This document shows, one piece after another, positions 10,140 through 21,754 of a DNA stretch of 64,000 nucleotides. Source of the DNA: Dillenia suffruticosa. Lineage: Eukaryota; Streptophyta; Magnoliopsida; Dilleniales; Dilleniaceae. Position numbers and translations under genes: made by a program. The first letter of the stretch is position 1. Each line of letters opens with the position of its first letter. Location of the stretch: NCBI GenBank assembly GCA_033439265.1, contig JAVTVX010000019.1:8687501-8751500 (forward strand), in the 5' to 3' direction. The notes below the pieces were generated by a model. It saw only the letters and a list, made by a program, of their open reading frames with translations. It was not told where the DNA came from and made no database searches.

Positions 10140-10341
10140 TAAATTTGCCTATAGTAATTCAAATTTACACCATTTTAAAAAACTGTCATTATGTGGTAAC
10201 TGAAGAGACAGTAAATTTTCCGATCACTTGTGCTAACCAACTATAAAATGCAAGTAACTAATGATAAAATGTAGTAATTTTTTCTAAAATTTGTGGTAAC
10301 CGATGATAAAAGGTATTAACTTTTCTAATACTTGTGGTAAC
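10140..10341 (+). repeat. CACTA-B subterminal repeat array, left part
   Basis: Degenerate units contain ggtaac(c)gatgataaaagg and aacttttctaatacttgt. The array is cut at 10341 by the Athila LTR and resumes at 21755. The last five bases, GTAAC (10337-10341), are the target duplication of that insertion. Confidence 0.75.
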
Positions 10342-11788
10342 TGATAACATGCAATTTATTGAATTTATTATTGTTATCATAGTTTGAATTTGAATTGTTT
10401 AATGGACTAATGGTTGGTTTTATTGAATTTTATTTTTAGGAGATTGAAATTGAAGATTTGGAGCAAATTGGGCTTAATAAGGTAATTTTGGAACTAATTG
10501 GGTCAAGACATCTTATTGGACTTTGAAGAAGAGGAGTTTGAATTTTAATTTCAGCATTCTAGTAGAGTTTCTAATTTTCTCAATAGGAAAAGTCCTAATT
10601 AAATTAGAAGACTAGAAGGAAGGAAAGTTGCATTATTCTTTAGCAGAAAATGTCTTCTTTCCTATTTTCCATGAAGATGAAGAGTCCTAATCAAATTGGA
10701 AGACTAAAAGGAAGGAAAGTTTCCTATTTTCACAAAAAGGGGCCGGCTACCTTGCTTATGTAAATACAAAAGGGGCTGCACTCAAAGTCACAACATAATA
10801 CTCTCTACACAAGAAAAGGGAGGCTGCTGCAGAGAAACAAAAATTACTCCAAGGGAGGCGGCTGCAAATTTCTGGAAGAGAGAGAAGTCATTCTCCATTA
10901 GGTTTTTATTTCTTTCTTAGAGACATTTAGTTTTCTTTAATTTTTTTGTTGACACTTACCACCATGAGTGGCTAGTTTCTTTATTCTGATTCAAGGGGAA
11001 TTTTAATCGATTGTTTTTCATTGTGAGGTTATGTATTTTATTTAATTTCTTGTATTTTTAATTCAAGTATTCGTCGAATTTTGGTTTATTTTTATGAAAG
11101 ATTGGTATTGGTTAATCTGACAATTTAATTCAATATCAATTTTTCTACTGCATTCAGGATTTTAGTGATCCGTAATTGTCATGAATGAATGGTACGAGTA
11201 GCAAATAGGTTATATATGTTTATGGGTCGTTTGCCGATATTCATTTTAATTTAAGGAATCGATGAAACAAAATCGAATAATTGTATGGCTATCCTGGTTA
11301 TTTGTATTTTGGTTTAACTATTTTCACAGAACTTAATGCTGTCATTATTTGATATGGAACGCTATCGTGCCCAGTCGATTAATGATAAGTTTTGATTGGA
11401 TGCTGGGTTTGGTCAATTATTTTAGGAAAACACAAGATTTATTATGGCTATCCTAATAGATTTAAGGTTAAATGCTTGAATTGCAAGAATAATATTTTCA
11501 ACCAATGATCAATAAGACAATCGAATATATGAACCCTTGGATCGGAGTTTGGTGAATTGAATTTCTTCTTTAAATTTTAGTATTTTTGCATATTTGATTT
11601 GTCTTTTAATTTTAGTTATTTAATTTTGATTTAGGAATTTATTTTGTAAACCCCCTATTTTATTTTGGCATTTACTAAGAAGTTAAGTTAACATAGTTCT
11701 CTTGGGATTCGACCTGATAACCACTATTGCTACAGTTTATTGTATTGGGGGAATCAGTATTAATTTGAGGGATTCGACAACCCGACCA
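10342..11788 (+). repeat. Athila first (5') LTR, 1,447 bp
   Basis: It begins TGATAACATG and ends GACAACCCGACCA, immediately before the PBS. By eye it differs from the middle LTR at 14 positions, all at or before 11320; the remaining 468 bases match without a visible difference. Confidence 0.95.
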
Positions 11789-11793
11789 AATTT

Positions 11794-11811
11794 TGGTGCC
11801 GTTGCCGAGGA
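11794..11811 (+). promoter_or_regulatory. Primer binding site, tRNA-Asp-like
   Basis: tggtgccgttgccgagga lies five bases after the LTR end. The common Athila/Tat PBS matching the 3' end of tRNA-Asp is TGGCGCCGTTGCCGGGGA, so two positions differ, both explained by C:G to T:A changes. Confidence 0.8.
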
Positions 11812-11865
11812 ACTATTTTGATTTCTTAGTTGTGTTATCTTTATTATTTGTTTTGCTAACCTTTT

Positions 11866-13239
11866 ATGACCCATTCTTCTCAAGGAAGTGAATTGGAATA
11901 TATTCTTGAAATTGAAAAAACTGCTCGCCGATTGAGAAAGGAGGCCAGACAGAGGAAAGGTAAGTTACGCCGAAAACCAATTTTTGACATTGATTTGACA
12001 AATTGTGACAGGTCTATTTTTGAAGAAAAAAAAGAAAAGATGGCCAACCGTAAGAGAACCTTGAAGGAATTTGCTGCACCCAATCTAAATCAACAACCCT
12101 TGTGCATCGAATACCCAACTCTTGAGGTAGCATTCAAACTTAAATCTGGTTTGATTCACTTACTGCCTACTTTTTGTGGTCTCCCAGGTGAGGATCCACA
12201 TAAACATTTGAAAGAATTTCATGTTGTCTGTTCGAGTATGAAACCCCAAGGAGTGACTGAGGAACAGATTAAGTTGAGAGCCTTTACCTTTTCCTTGAAA
12301 GATAAGGCAAAGGATTGGTTGTACTACCTACCTCCGGGTTCAATAAATACATGGAATTGGATGCAGAGATTATTTTTAGAAAAATTTTTCCCTGCATCTA
12401 GAGCTGCCAACATTCGAAAGGAGATATGTGGGATCAGACAGATTAGCGGAGAAACATTATATGAATACTTTGAGAGGTTCAAACAACTCTGTGCTAGCTG
12501 TCCACATCATCAAATACCGGAACAACTCTTGATTCAATATTTTTATGAAGGACTTCTACCCATGGATAGAAGTATGGTAGATGTGGCCAGCGGAGGAGCC
12601 TTGGTAAATAAAACACCTGAAGAAGCCAGACAATTGATCACAAATATGGCAGAAAATTCTCAACAATTTGGGTTGAGAACAGATGGAGTTATGAAACGTG
12701 TCAATGAGGTAAGTCATTCTCATCTTGAAAATCAAATTTCTGAATTGACTGCTTTGGTTCGTCAGATGGCTGTAGGACAAATACATGCAACCAAAGTCTG
12801 TGACAAATGCTCGATACTTGGACATCCAACGGATATGTGTCCATCTCTGCAAGAAGATTCTACTCATCAAGCAAATGCCGTAGGAGGATTTCCTGGCCAA
12901 CCTCAAAGGAAGTACGATCCCTACTCAACTCATTATAATCCCGGTTGGCGAGATCATCCAAATCTGAGTTACGGGAATCAAGAAGGACAAACAAGATATC
13001 CTCCTCAGCAATTCAATAGGCCATCACATACACCAACACAATCGTCTAATTCAGGTATGTCCCTAGAAGATATTGTAAAAGCTCTCGTGACTAACACTCA
13101 ACAATTTCAACAGGAAACGAGAGCTAGCATTCAAAATTTGGGAAATCAAATCACTCAGCTAGCCACTTCAGTTAGCAATTTGGAGCGTCAAAATACAGGG
13201 AAATTACCTTCACAAACGGTAATAAACCGAAAATGCTAG
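11866..13239 (+). pseudogene. Athila gag
   Basis: This encodes the capsid/nucleocapsid polyprotein that packages element RNA. The 457-codon frame begins at an ATG 55 bases after the PBS. The retrotrans_gag-type core lies roughly at residues 85-215 (HLKEFHVVCSSM, DWLYYLPPGSINTW, EYFERFKQLCASCPHH). A cysteine-rich CDKCSILGHPTDMCP motif lies near residues 315-330. Gag normally runs into pol; here a one-base shift near 13230 ends it at TAG, and the pol frame restarts as MVLRSGNEV at 13244. The first 290 codons are duplicated without visible change at 20657. Expression is not shown. Confidence 0.85.
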
Positions 13240-13243
13240 TGCA

Positions 13244-16200
13244 ATGGTATTGAGGAGTGGGAACGAAGTGCAATCAAATTGCCCCACACCATCACCCAAA
13301 AAGAGAAATGAGAAGAAAGATGAAGAGGAAGAAGCCGAAGTTGCTAATGAAAATCCAAACAAGGTAAATTCTAATTCTCTTTTATCTACGAGTTCTAACA
13401 CAGTTGCACCACCTTTTCCTAGCAGGTTTGAAAGATCCAAAAAGGAAGACTACGAAAAGGAGGTTTGAGAAACTTTCAAGAAGGTAGAAATAAACATACC
13501 TTTGTTGGATGCCATCAAGCAAATTCCCAAATATGCAAAGTTTTTGAAGGAACTGTGCACAAACAAGAGGACAATGAGAGGTAATGAGAAAATAAGGGTG
13601 GGGGAGAATGTGTCTGCTGTCATAAAGAGATCTCTACCCGAGAAGTGTTCAGATCCAGGTATGTTCACTTTACCCTGTGTTATCGGTTTAAGGAAATTTG
13701 AACGTGCTATGCTAGATTTAGGAGCATCAATCAATGTCATGCCATATTCTATTTATATTGCTCTAAATCTATGTCCCATAAAGGAAACTAAAGTGATTAT
13801 TCAATTGGTTGACCGTTCTGTCGTGTATCCAGAAGGGATTGTTGAAGATGTTTCGGTACGGGTTAATGAGTTAATTTTTCCAACAGATTTTTATATCTTA
13901 AAAATGGATGACGACACCGTTACAAATTCAGCACCGCTACTATTGGGGAGACCGTTCATGAAAACGGCAAAAACAAAAATAGACGTGGATGATGGTACAC
14001 TCTCTGTCGAATTTGACGGCGAGATTGTTAAATTCAATATTTTTGAGGCCATGAGATACCCAAATGAGTGTCATTCGAATTGTTCCGCTAATGTCATTGA
14101 TTCAATTGTGCAGGAAATCTTTGAAGAAGAAAATGACACAAGTTTTGAATTGGATACGCAATTGAACACCAAAGAAGAGATGACCGAAACTTGTGAAATT
14201 TCAGAATCAATATTGGAACAACAATCAAGGTCTTTAAATTCGAGCACCACATTTCCTGTTTCTTATAAGAAAATGTTACCTTCCGTTTTGTAGGCTCCAA
14301 CATTGGAATTGAAGACTTTGCCGGATCATCTCAAATATGTATACTTAGGTGATGAAGAGACCTTACCCGTTATCATAGCAAGAGAGTTGACGGAAGAACA
14401 AGAAAATCGGCTACTCCAAGTTTTAAAAGAGCATAAGACAGCAATTGGTTGGACTTTAGCCGATATAAAGGGTATTAGTCCCTCGATTTGCATGCATCGA
14501 ATCCTTCTAGAAGAGGACACTAAGCCAATGAGGGAATCGCAAAGAAAGATGAATCCAATCATAAAAGAAGTGGTGATGAAGGAGATTCTCAAACTTTTGG
14601 ACGAGGCATAATTTATCCAATTTCAGACAGTAAGTGGGTTAGCCCAATTCATGTGGTACCAAAGAAAACAGGAATCACGGTGGTAAGAAATCAAGACAAT
14701 GAGTTGGTACCTATGCGAGTGCAAAATGGTTGGCGAATGGTCATTGATTTTAGAAAGCTCAATTTAGTTACTCGAAAGGACCACTTCCCTCTACCCTTTA
14801 TTGATCAAATGTTAGAGAAATTAGTCGGAAAATCATTCTTTTGTTTTCTTGATGGTTTTTCAGGCTATTATCAAATCGTGATTGCACAGGAAGATCAAGA
14901 AAAGACTACATTCACATGTCCATTTGGAACATTTGCTTATAGAAGGATGCCTTTCGGTCTATGTAATGCCCCAGGTACATTCCAAAGATGCATGCTGAGC
15001 ATTTTTTTCTGAATATATTAAAAATTGTATTGAGGTATTTATGGATGATTTTACTGTTTACGGTGACTTGTTTGATAGTTGTCTAGGGCATTTGATCAAA
15101 ATTTTGAAAACATGCATGGAAACGAACTTGGTTTTGAACTATGAAAAATCTCATTTCATGGTGAAAGAAGGCATAGTGTTAGGGCATGTGATTTCTCATA
15201 GGGGTATTGAGGTAGATAAGGTGAAGGTTGATTTGATCAAGAGTTTACCTTACCCTACAAATGTTAGGGAAATACGTGGTTTTCTTGGACATGCAGGTTT
15301 TTATCGCAGGTTTATTCAAGACTTCTCAAAAATTACCTTGCCATTATCCAAGTTGCTTCAGAAAGATGTACCTTTCGAGTTCGGAGAAAAATGCAAGGAA
15401 GCCTTCGACAAGCTCAAAAACCTGTTAATTACTGCACCAATCATTCAACCACCTGATTGGAATTTACCTTTTGAGATCATGTGCGATGCAAGCAATTTTG
15501 CTATGGGAGCAGTTCTTGGCCAGCGGATTGATAAGAAGAGTCACGTCATTTACTACGCTTCAAGGACATTGAACGCTGCTCAATGCAACTACACCACCAC
15601 CGAAAAAGAGCTCTTGGCCATTGTTTTTGCTTTAGATAAATTCAGATCCTATTTACTTGGTTCTAAAGTAATTATGTATTCTGATCATGCAGCTTTGAAA
15701 TATCTATTGGCGAAAAAGAAGTCGAAACCCAGGTTGATACGGTGGATTCTCCTGTTGCAAGAATTTGATTTGAACATCAAGGATCGAAGTGGAGCTGAGA
15801 ATTTGGTAGCTGATCATCTAAGTAGGTTAGTGAAAGAAGAAGATCCATTACCTATTTCTGAAAATTTTTCCGATGAGCAGTTATTTCACTTGAAAGGTAC
15901 TATTCCTTGGTATGCAGATATTGTGAATTATTTGGTTACACACATTTTGCCTAGTGATCTTAGTAAGTCAAGGAAGGATAAAATTCGATGTGAGGCAAAA
16001 TATTATGTGTGGGATGAGTCATATTTGTGAAAATTTTGTTCTGACCAAATAATTAGGAGATGTGTCCCAGAGAATGAACATAGATCCATTTTAGCATTTT
16101 GTCATAGTTATACTTGTGGGGGACATTTTGGACCACGGAGAACCGCAAGAAAAGTTTTAAATAGTGGGTTATATTGGGAAATCCTGTTTAAAGATACTTA

Positions 16201-17203
16201 CTTATTTTGTAAAAGCTGTGATAGATGTCAGAGAATAGGATCTTTGTCCCATAGAAATGAGATGCCCCAAACTCCCATTCTTGTTTGTGAAATATTTGAT
16301 ATATGGGGTATTGATTTTATGGGTCTATTTCCTTCGTCTTGTGGATATGCTTACATTTTTTTGGCTGTTGATTATGTATCAAAATGGGTGGAAGCAAAGG
16401 CCACCAGGACTGACGATTCTAAATCTGTTGTAGGTTTTATCAAGACTAACATTTTTAGCAGGTCTGGGATCCCTAGAGCCATCATAAGTGATCAAGGGAG
16501 CCATTTTTGTAATCGCGCAATCGAAGCATTGATGAAAAGATATGGTGTACATCACCGGATTGCTACGGCATACCACCCTCAGACGAATGGACAAGCCGAA
16601 GTTTCCAACCGTGAAGTTAAATCCATTTTAGAAAAGACGGTTAACCCGGGTCGAAAGGATTGGAGTTTACGTTTAGATGATGCACTATGGGCGTACTGGA
16701 CAGTTTTCAAAACGCCAATAGGGATGTCTCCTTATAGGTTAGTTTTTGGGAAATCCTGTCATTTACCGGTGGAAGTTGAGCATAAAGCATATTGGGCAAT
16801 CAAACGTTGCACTATGAAGATGGATGAAGCCGGTGAGTCAAAACTGCAACTACAAGAACTTGAAGATTTGAGATTGGAGGCCTATGAGAACTCGAGGATT
16901 TATAAAGAGAAAACTAAATTGTTTCATGATGGTATGATCTTAAGGAAACAATTTGAGATTGGGCAAAAAGTGTTTCTATATAATTCTCGACTCAAACTCA
17001 TGCCAGATAAGTTGCGTTCTCGATGGATTGGTCCATTTGTTGTCACTAATGTATTTTCTCATGGTGCAGTGGAAATCAAAAGTCTGGACACAAACAAGAG
17101 TTTCAAAGTGAATAGGCATAGGTTGAAGATATTTCACAATGAGATGGAGATTTCTACAATGTTGGACATTGCATTGATGCCTCCAAATTATTCTTCCGGC
17201 TGA
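13244..17203 (+). pseudogene. Athila pol (protease, RT, RNase H, integrase), broken
   Basis: The domain order is canonical Ty3. Protease: LDLGAS active site at about 13712-13729. Reverse transcriptase: 14640-15300, with the FMDDF motif at 15038-15052. RNase H: about 15470-15830 (CDAS, then [10 protein letters not shown]). Integrase: 16080-17203, with a zinc-finger CKSCDRC, catalytic D in GIDFMG, D in ISDQGSHF, and E in [10 protein letters not shown]. All catalytic residues that I can locate are present. The breaks are TGA near 13466, TAG at 14291-14293, a frameshift near 14610, an extra T in a homopolymer near 15003, and TGA at 16028-16030 where Trp is expected. The damage is light, so the insertion is not ancient. 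Confidence 0.9.
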
Positions 17204-19110
17204 ATCAAACATGAAAACCGTTGAGCATAACGACGTTAAACACTTGCGCTTGTTGGGAGGCAACCCAAATTTTTTTTTTTAGAGTTTGATTTAATTTTTA
17301 GTTATTTAATTTTTTTCAATTTTAAATGTTTTCTTAGTGTTATTTATCCCTTCTCTTAATTTTTTGCATGTGTTCAGCAATTTTCTCAGGCCAAGACACA
17401 AATAGAGTGACAGTCAGCTTTCGGACAGAAGCAGTCTTGGCATTAGGGCGTGATCACGCGGTTTCCACAACCCAATAAATTTTTTAGAAAAATGTGCTAG
17501 TTACGACTGCCCAAACCGAAAGACTCATAGAGGAGACCTCGCATTCTCCACAGTGCCTGCCATCACCTTAGGGGAGTACTCTCGTTTTTCTTCTTCCTTT
17601 TCATTGTCCTTTTTTCTTGCCTAACATCTTTCATTTTTTGAGATTAGTTTTCAATTGTGCTAACTGTGAATTTCTTTAGCATTGTGTCTCAAATTCTCAT
17701 CTTTTGCATACATTGAGGACAATGTAGTATTTAGGTGTAGGGGAGGATTTTCATGCCAATGTCATTTCTTCTATTTTTCTTTGGAACTTCGTACTCTCTG
17801 GATTTTGTCGAATAATGATTTTGAGTTATTATACATTGTTGATTTGAGTTTGAAATACATGAAAGAGACAAGTGTAATTAGTTATTTTTGGATAAAATTG
17901 TTTTAAAGTGTCCCATTGATCTTGATGATTGAGTCATTTGAAAATGTGATAGATTTGATACAACATTGCACAATTTTTGTGAGAATTTGAGCCTTAAGAG
18001 CATGTCATCAAATTTGTTTTAATCTTTCTTCATGAGTGTACATTAATCTTAGTGTGTTTATTCTAGAACTTGCTTTGCTATGCTTTTTGAGACCACATCA
18101 ATGAGTTCATACATTAATATGATGGGGGCATTTAGGTTTACCCATTTTAGCTCTCGAAAACAAACCTTCCTGTGCATAATTTTTCTCTTAGCGAAACCCT
18201 TTGAGCTTATATCCCATTTCTTTGCTTTAACCTCATTAATTAACACATAGCCTTCTTTTTACGTTTCACCTTTTATTTGGTCCTTATATTAAAAAAACAT
18301 GTGATTTGAGCATATATTTAGTGGTTATTTGCAAAGGGAATGAGATATTTCTATTGTGAGATTTATTTTCGAGAAGTTGATTATATACTTGGGGTAGATT
18401 GCATATGCGCGGCATTTTTCATTGATCCTCATTTAGTTTCCTTATTCATAAAAAAAAAAAAAGAAAAAAAGAGAAGGAAAAGAAAAAGAAAAAGAAGAAA
18501 TTCCCAAAAGTTGAAATTGGGAAATTTGAAGCGAAAATGTGAAAAGTTTGATTGAGAGATGATTATGATCTTGATTGGGGTATCTTTCTTTTGGCTTGAT
18601 TGTATTTCATGATATGGGATATAGGGGATATGCTCTTGACATGTTTCTTTGATATATTTATTATACGATACATTTATCCTTTTACCCTTCCTTTACCCAA
18701 GCCACGTTACAACCCGTACAAAGATCCCCGGATTTTTGTTTTGAATTCATATAAGTAGTGGTGGAGATTTGATAAATCAGCAAGCTTATGGTAATAGCAT
18801 ACTATGTTTTGATTTTGAAAGTTATTGATAAATTTCCCTTAAACACTTTGAGTGTATAAAGTGAAATCCTTGTGAGGGTATTGAATCTTGATGCATTGAA
18901 TTTTGATGAGATTATTGAGCTTGATGGGATGCTTATATTTTCTTTTAAAGTTTTAAAACTATGATCATTTGCTCTCTGGATTGTTATTTTTGCTTGAATT
19001 TTTTCGATGTGTGCTGTTTTGAAATTATTTAAAGATGAATTGAAGGAGGGGAAGGAGTGAAGAAGAGAATACTTGTGTGACATTAACCTAATGAATGCTT
19101 GAGGACAAGC
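17204..19110 (+). other. Athila spacer between integrase and 3' LTR
   Basis: About 1.9 kb follow the integrase stop. The conserved post-pol word cttgttgggaggcaaccca is near 17248-17267. In intact Athila elements an env-like ORF can occupy this region; here only short frames remain and no membrane protein is recognisable. A purine-rich run (18454-18500) and an internal polypurine-like motif (17711-17749) are the only other marks. Confidence 0.7.
17711..17749 (+). repeat. Internal copy of the polypurine-tract motif
   Basis: cattgaggacaatg followed by ttaggtgtaggggagg closely matches the true tract region at 19098-19132 (cttgaggacaagc then ttggtgtgggggaa). It may be a central polypurine tract or a relic of an earlier duplication. 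Confidence 0.5.
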
Positions 19111-19132
19111 ATTGGTTTGGTGTGGGGGAATT
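19111..19132 (+). promoter_or_regulatory. Polypurine tract
   Basis: ggtttggtgtgggggaatt directly precedes the TG start of the middle LTR, the expected site for plus-strand priming. Confidence 0.85.
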
Positions 19133-20579
19133 TGATAACATGCAATTTATTGAATTTATTATTGTTATCATGGTTTGAATTTGAATTGTTTAATGGACTA
19201 ATGGTTAGTTTTATTGAATTTTATTTTTAGGAGATTGAAATTGAAGATTTGGAACAAATTGGGCTTAATAAGGCAATTTTGGAGCTAATTGGGTCAAGAC
19301 ATCTTATTGGACTTTGAAGAAGAGGAGTTTGAATTTTAATTTCAGCATTCTAGTAGAGTTTCTAATTTTCTCAATAGGAAGAGTCCTAATTAAATTAGAA
19401 GACTAGAAGGAAGGAAAGTTGCATTATTCTTTAGGAGAAAATGTTTTCTTTCCTATTTTCCATGAAGATGAAGAGTCCTAATCAAATTGGAAGACTAAAA
19501 GGAAGGAACGTTTCCTATTTTCACAAAAAGGGGCCGGCTACCTTGCTTATGTAAATACAAAAGGGGCTGCACTCAAAGTCACAACATAATACTCTCTACA
19601 CAAGAAAAGGGAGGCTGCTGCAGAGAAACAAAAATTACTCCAAGGGAGGCGGCTGCAAATTTCTGGAAGAGAGAGAAGTCATTCTCCATTAGGTTTTTAT
19701 TTCTTTCTTAGAGACATTTAGTTTTCTTTAATTTTTTTGTTGACACTTACCACCATGAGTGGTTAGTTTCTTTATTCTGATTTAAGGGGAATTTTAATCG
19801 ATTGTTTTTCATTGTGAGGTTATGTATTTTATTTAATTTCTTGTATTTTTAATTCAAGTATTCGTCGAATTTTGGCTTATTTTTATGAAGGATTGGTATT
19901 GGTTAATCTGACAATTTAATTCAATATCAATTTTTCTACTGCATTCAGGATTTTAGTGATCCGTAATTGTCATGAATGAATGGTACGAGTAGCAAATAGG
20001 TTATATATGTTTATGGGTCGTTTGCCGATATTCATTTTAATTTAAGGAATCGATGAAACAAAATCGAATAATTGTATGGCTATCCTGGTTATTTGTATTT
20101 TGGTTTAACTGTTTTCACAGAACTTAATGCTGTCATTATTTGATATGGAACGCTATCGTGCCCAGTCGATTAATGATAAGTTTTGATTGGATGCTGGGTT
20201 TGGTCAATTATTTTAGGAAAACACAAGATTTATTATGGCTATCCTAATAGATTTAAGGTTAAATGCTTGAATTGCAAGAATAATATTTTCAACCAATGAT
20301 CAATAAGACAATCGAATATATGAACCCTTGGATCGGAGTTTGGTGAATTGAATTTCTTCTTTAAATTTTAGTATTTTTGCATATTTGATTTGTCTTTTAA
20401 TTTTAGTTATTTAATTTTGATTTAGGAATTTATTTTGTAAACCCCCTATTTTATTTTGGCATTTACTAAGAAGTTAAGTTAACATAGTTCTCTTGGGATT
20501 CGACCTGATAACCACTATTGCTACAGTTTATTGTATTGGGGGAATCAGTATTAATTTGAGGGATTCGACAACCCGACCA
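19133..20579 (+). repeat. Athila middle LTR, 1,447 bp, probably hybrid
   Basis: It is the same length as the first LTR and complete (TGATAACATG to CCCGACCA). The first 979 bases carry all 14 differences from the first LTR. From 20112 onward, and on through the second gag to 21526, no difference was found. This fits a recombinant whose 5' part came from the original 3' LTR and whose 3' part came from the 5' LTR. Confidence 0.92.
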
Positions 20580-21526
20580 AATTTTGGTGCCGTTGCCGAG
20601 GAACTATTTTGATTTCTTAGTTGTGTTATCTTTATTATTTGTTTTGCTAACCTTTTATGACCCATTCTTCTCAAGGAAGTGAATTGGAATATATTCTTGA
20701 AATTGAAAAAACTGCTCGCCGATTGAGAAAGGAGGCCAGACAGAGGAAAGGTAAGTTACGCCGAAAACCAATTTTTGACATTGATTTGACAAATTGTGAC
20801 AGGTCTATTTTTGAAGAAAAAAAAGAAAAGATGGCCAACCGTAAGAGAACCTTGAAGGAATTTGCTGCACCCAATCTAAATCAACAACCCTTGTGCATCG
20901 AATACCCAACTCTTGAGGTAGCATTCAAACTTAAATCTGGTTTGATTCACTTACTGCCTACTTTTTGTGGTCTCCCAGGTGAGGATCCACATAAACATTT
21001 GAAAGAATTTCATGTTGTCTGTTCGAGTATGAAACCCCAAGGAGTGACTGAGGAACAGATTAAGTTGAGAGCCTTTACCTTTTCCTTGAAAGATAAGGCA
21101 AAGGATTGGTTGTACTACCTACCTCCGGGTTCAATAAATACATGGAATTGGATGCAGAGATTATTTTTAGAAAAATTTTTCCCTGCATCTAGAGCTGCCA
21201 ACATTCGAAAGGAGATATGTGGGATCAGACAGATTAGCGGAGAAACATTATATGAATACTTTGAGAGGTTCAAACAACTCTGTGCTAGCTGTCCACATCA
21301 TCAAATACCGGAACAACTCTTGATTCAATATTTTTATGAAGGACTTCTACCCATGGATAGAAGTATGGTAGATGTGGCCAGCGGAGGAGCCTTGGTAAAT
21401 AAAACACCTGAAGAAGCCAGACAATTGATCACAAATATGGCAGAAAATTCTCAACAATTTGGGTTGAGAACAGATGGAGTTATGAAACGTGTCAATGAGG
21501 TAAGTCATTCTCATCTTGAAAATCAA
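20580..21526 (+). pseudogene. Second Athila leader and truncated gag
   Basis: This repeats the PBS (20585-20602) and the first 290 codons of gag from the ATG at 20657. It looks identical to 11789-12735. It stops at gaaaatcaa, where the full copy continues into the nucleocapsid. The open frame runs on through filler and LTR tail to 21589 by chance, giving a 310-codon chimera without the cysteine motif. It lacks pol entirely. Confidence 0.9.
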
Positions 21527-21550
21527 TTTGGGTTGAGAACACCTGAAGGA
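21527..21550. other. 24-bp filler at the deletion junction
   Basis: The bases between the truncated gag and the LTR tail are not random. tttgggttgagaaca copies gag at 12666-12680, and acacctgaag copies gag near 12614. Such patchwork is typical of template-switching end repair. Confidence 0.75.
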
Positions 21551-21754
21551 TTTGCATATTTGATTTGTTTTTTAATTTTAGTTATTTAATTTTGATTTAG
21601 GAATTTATTTTGTAAACCCCCTATTTTATTTTGGCATTTACTAAGAAGTTAAGTTAACATAGTTCTCTTGGAATTCGACCTGGTAACCACTATTGCTACA
21701 GTTTGTTGCATTGGGGGAATCAGTATTAATTTGAGGGATTCGACAACCCGACCA
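21551..21754 (+). repeat. Athila terminal LTR fragment (204 bp)
   Basis: This matches the last 204 bases of the first LTR (11585-11788) with five differences. It ends CCCGACCA and is followed by GTAAC. It is the most diverged of the three LTR pieces, consistent with being the original 3' LTR. Confidence 0.9.

Larger units (their letters stand above)
10342..21754 (+). mobile_element. Athila-type Ty3 retrotransposon with three LTR pieces
   Basis: The order is: LTR (10342-11788), PBS, gag, pol, spacer, polypurine tract, full LTR (19133-20579), second leader and truncated gag (20580-21526), 24-bp filler, LTR tail (21551-21754). The outer ends are TG and CA. Identical GTAAC duplications flank the whole (10337-10341 and 21755-21759), so the outermost pieces belong to one original insertion. 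The lineage is Athila: a tRNA-Asp-like PBS, FMDDF in the reverse transcriptase, and a long spacer after integrase. Several frameshifts and stops make it non-autonomous now. Confidence 0.92.

Noticed and set aside
17204-19110. An env-like gene in the Athila spacer
   Set aside because: Only short unrelated frames exist and none shows a convincing signal peptide or membrane anchor.
20657-21589. An independent 310-codon gene
   Set aside because: It is the duplicated first part of Athila gag read through filler and LTR tail.
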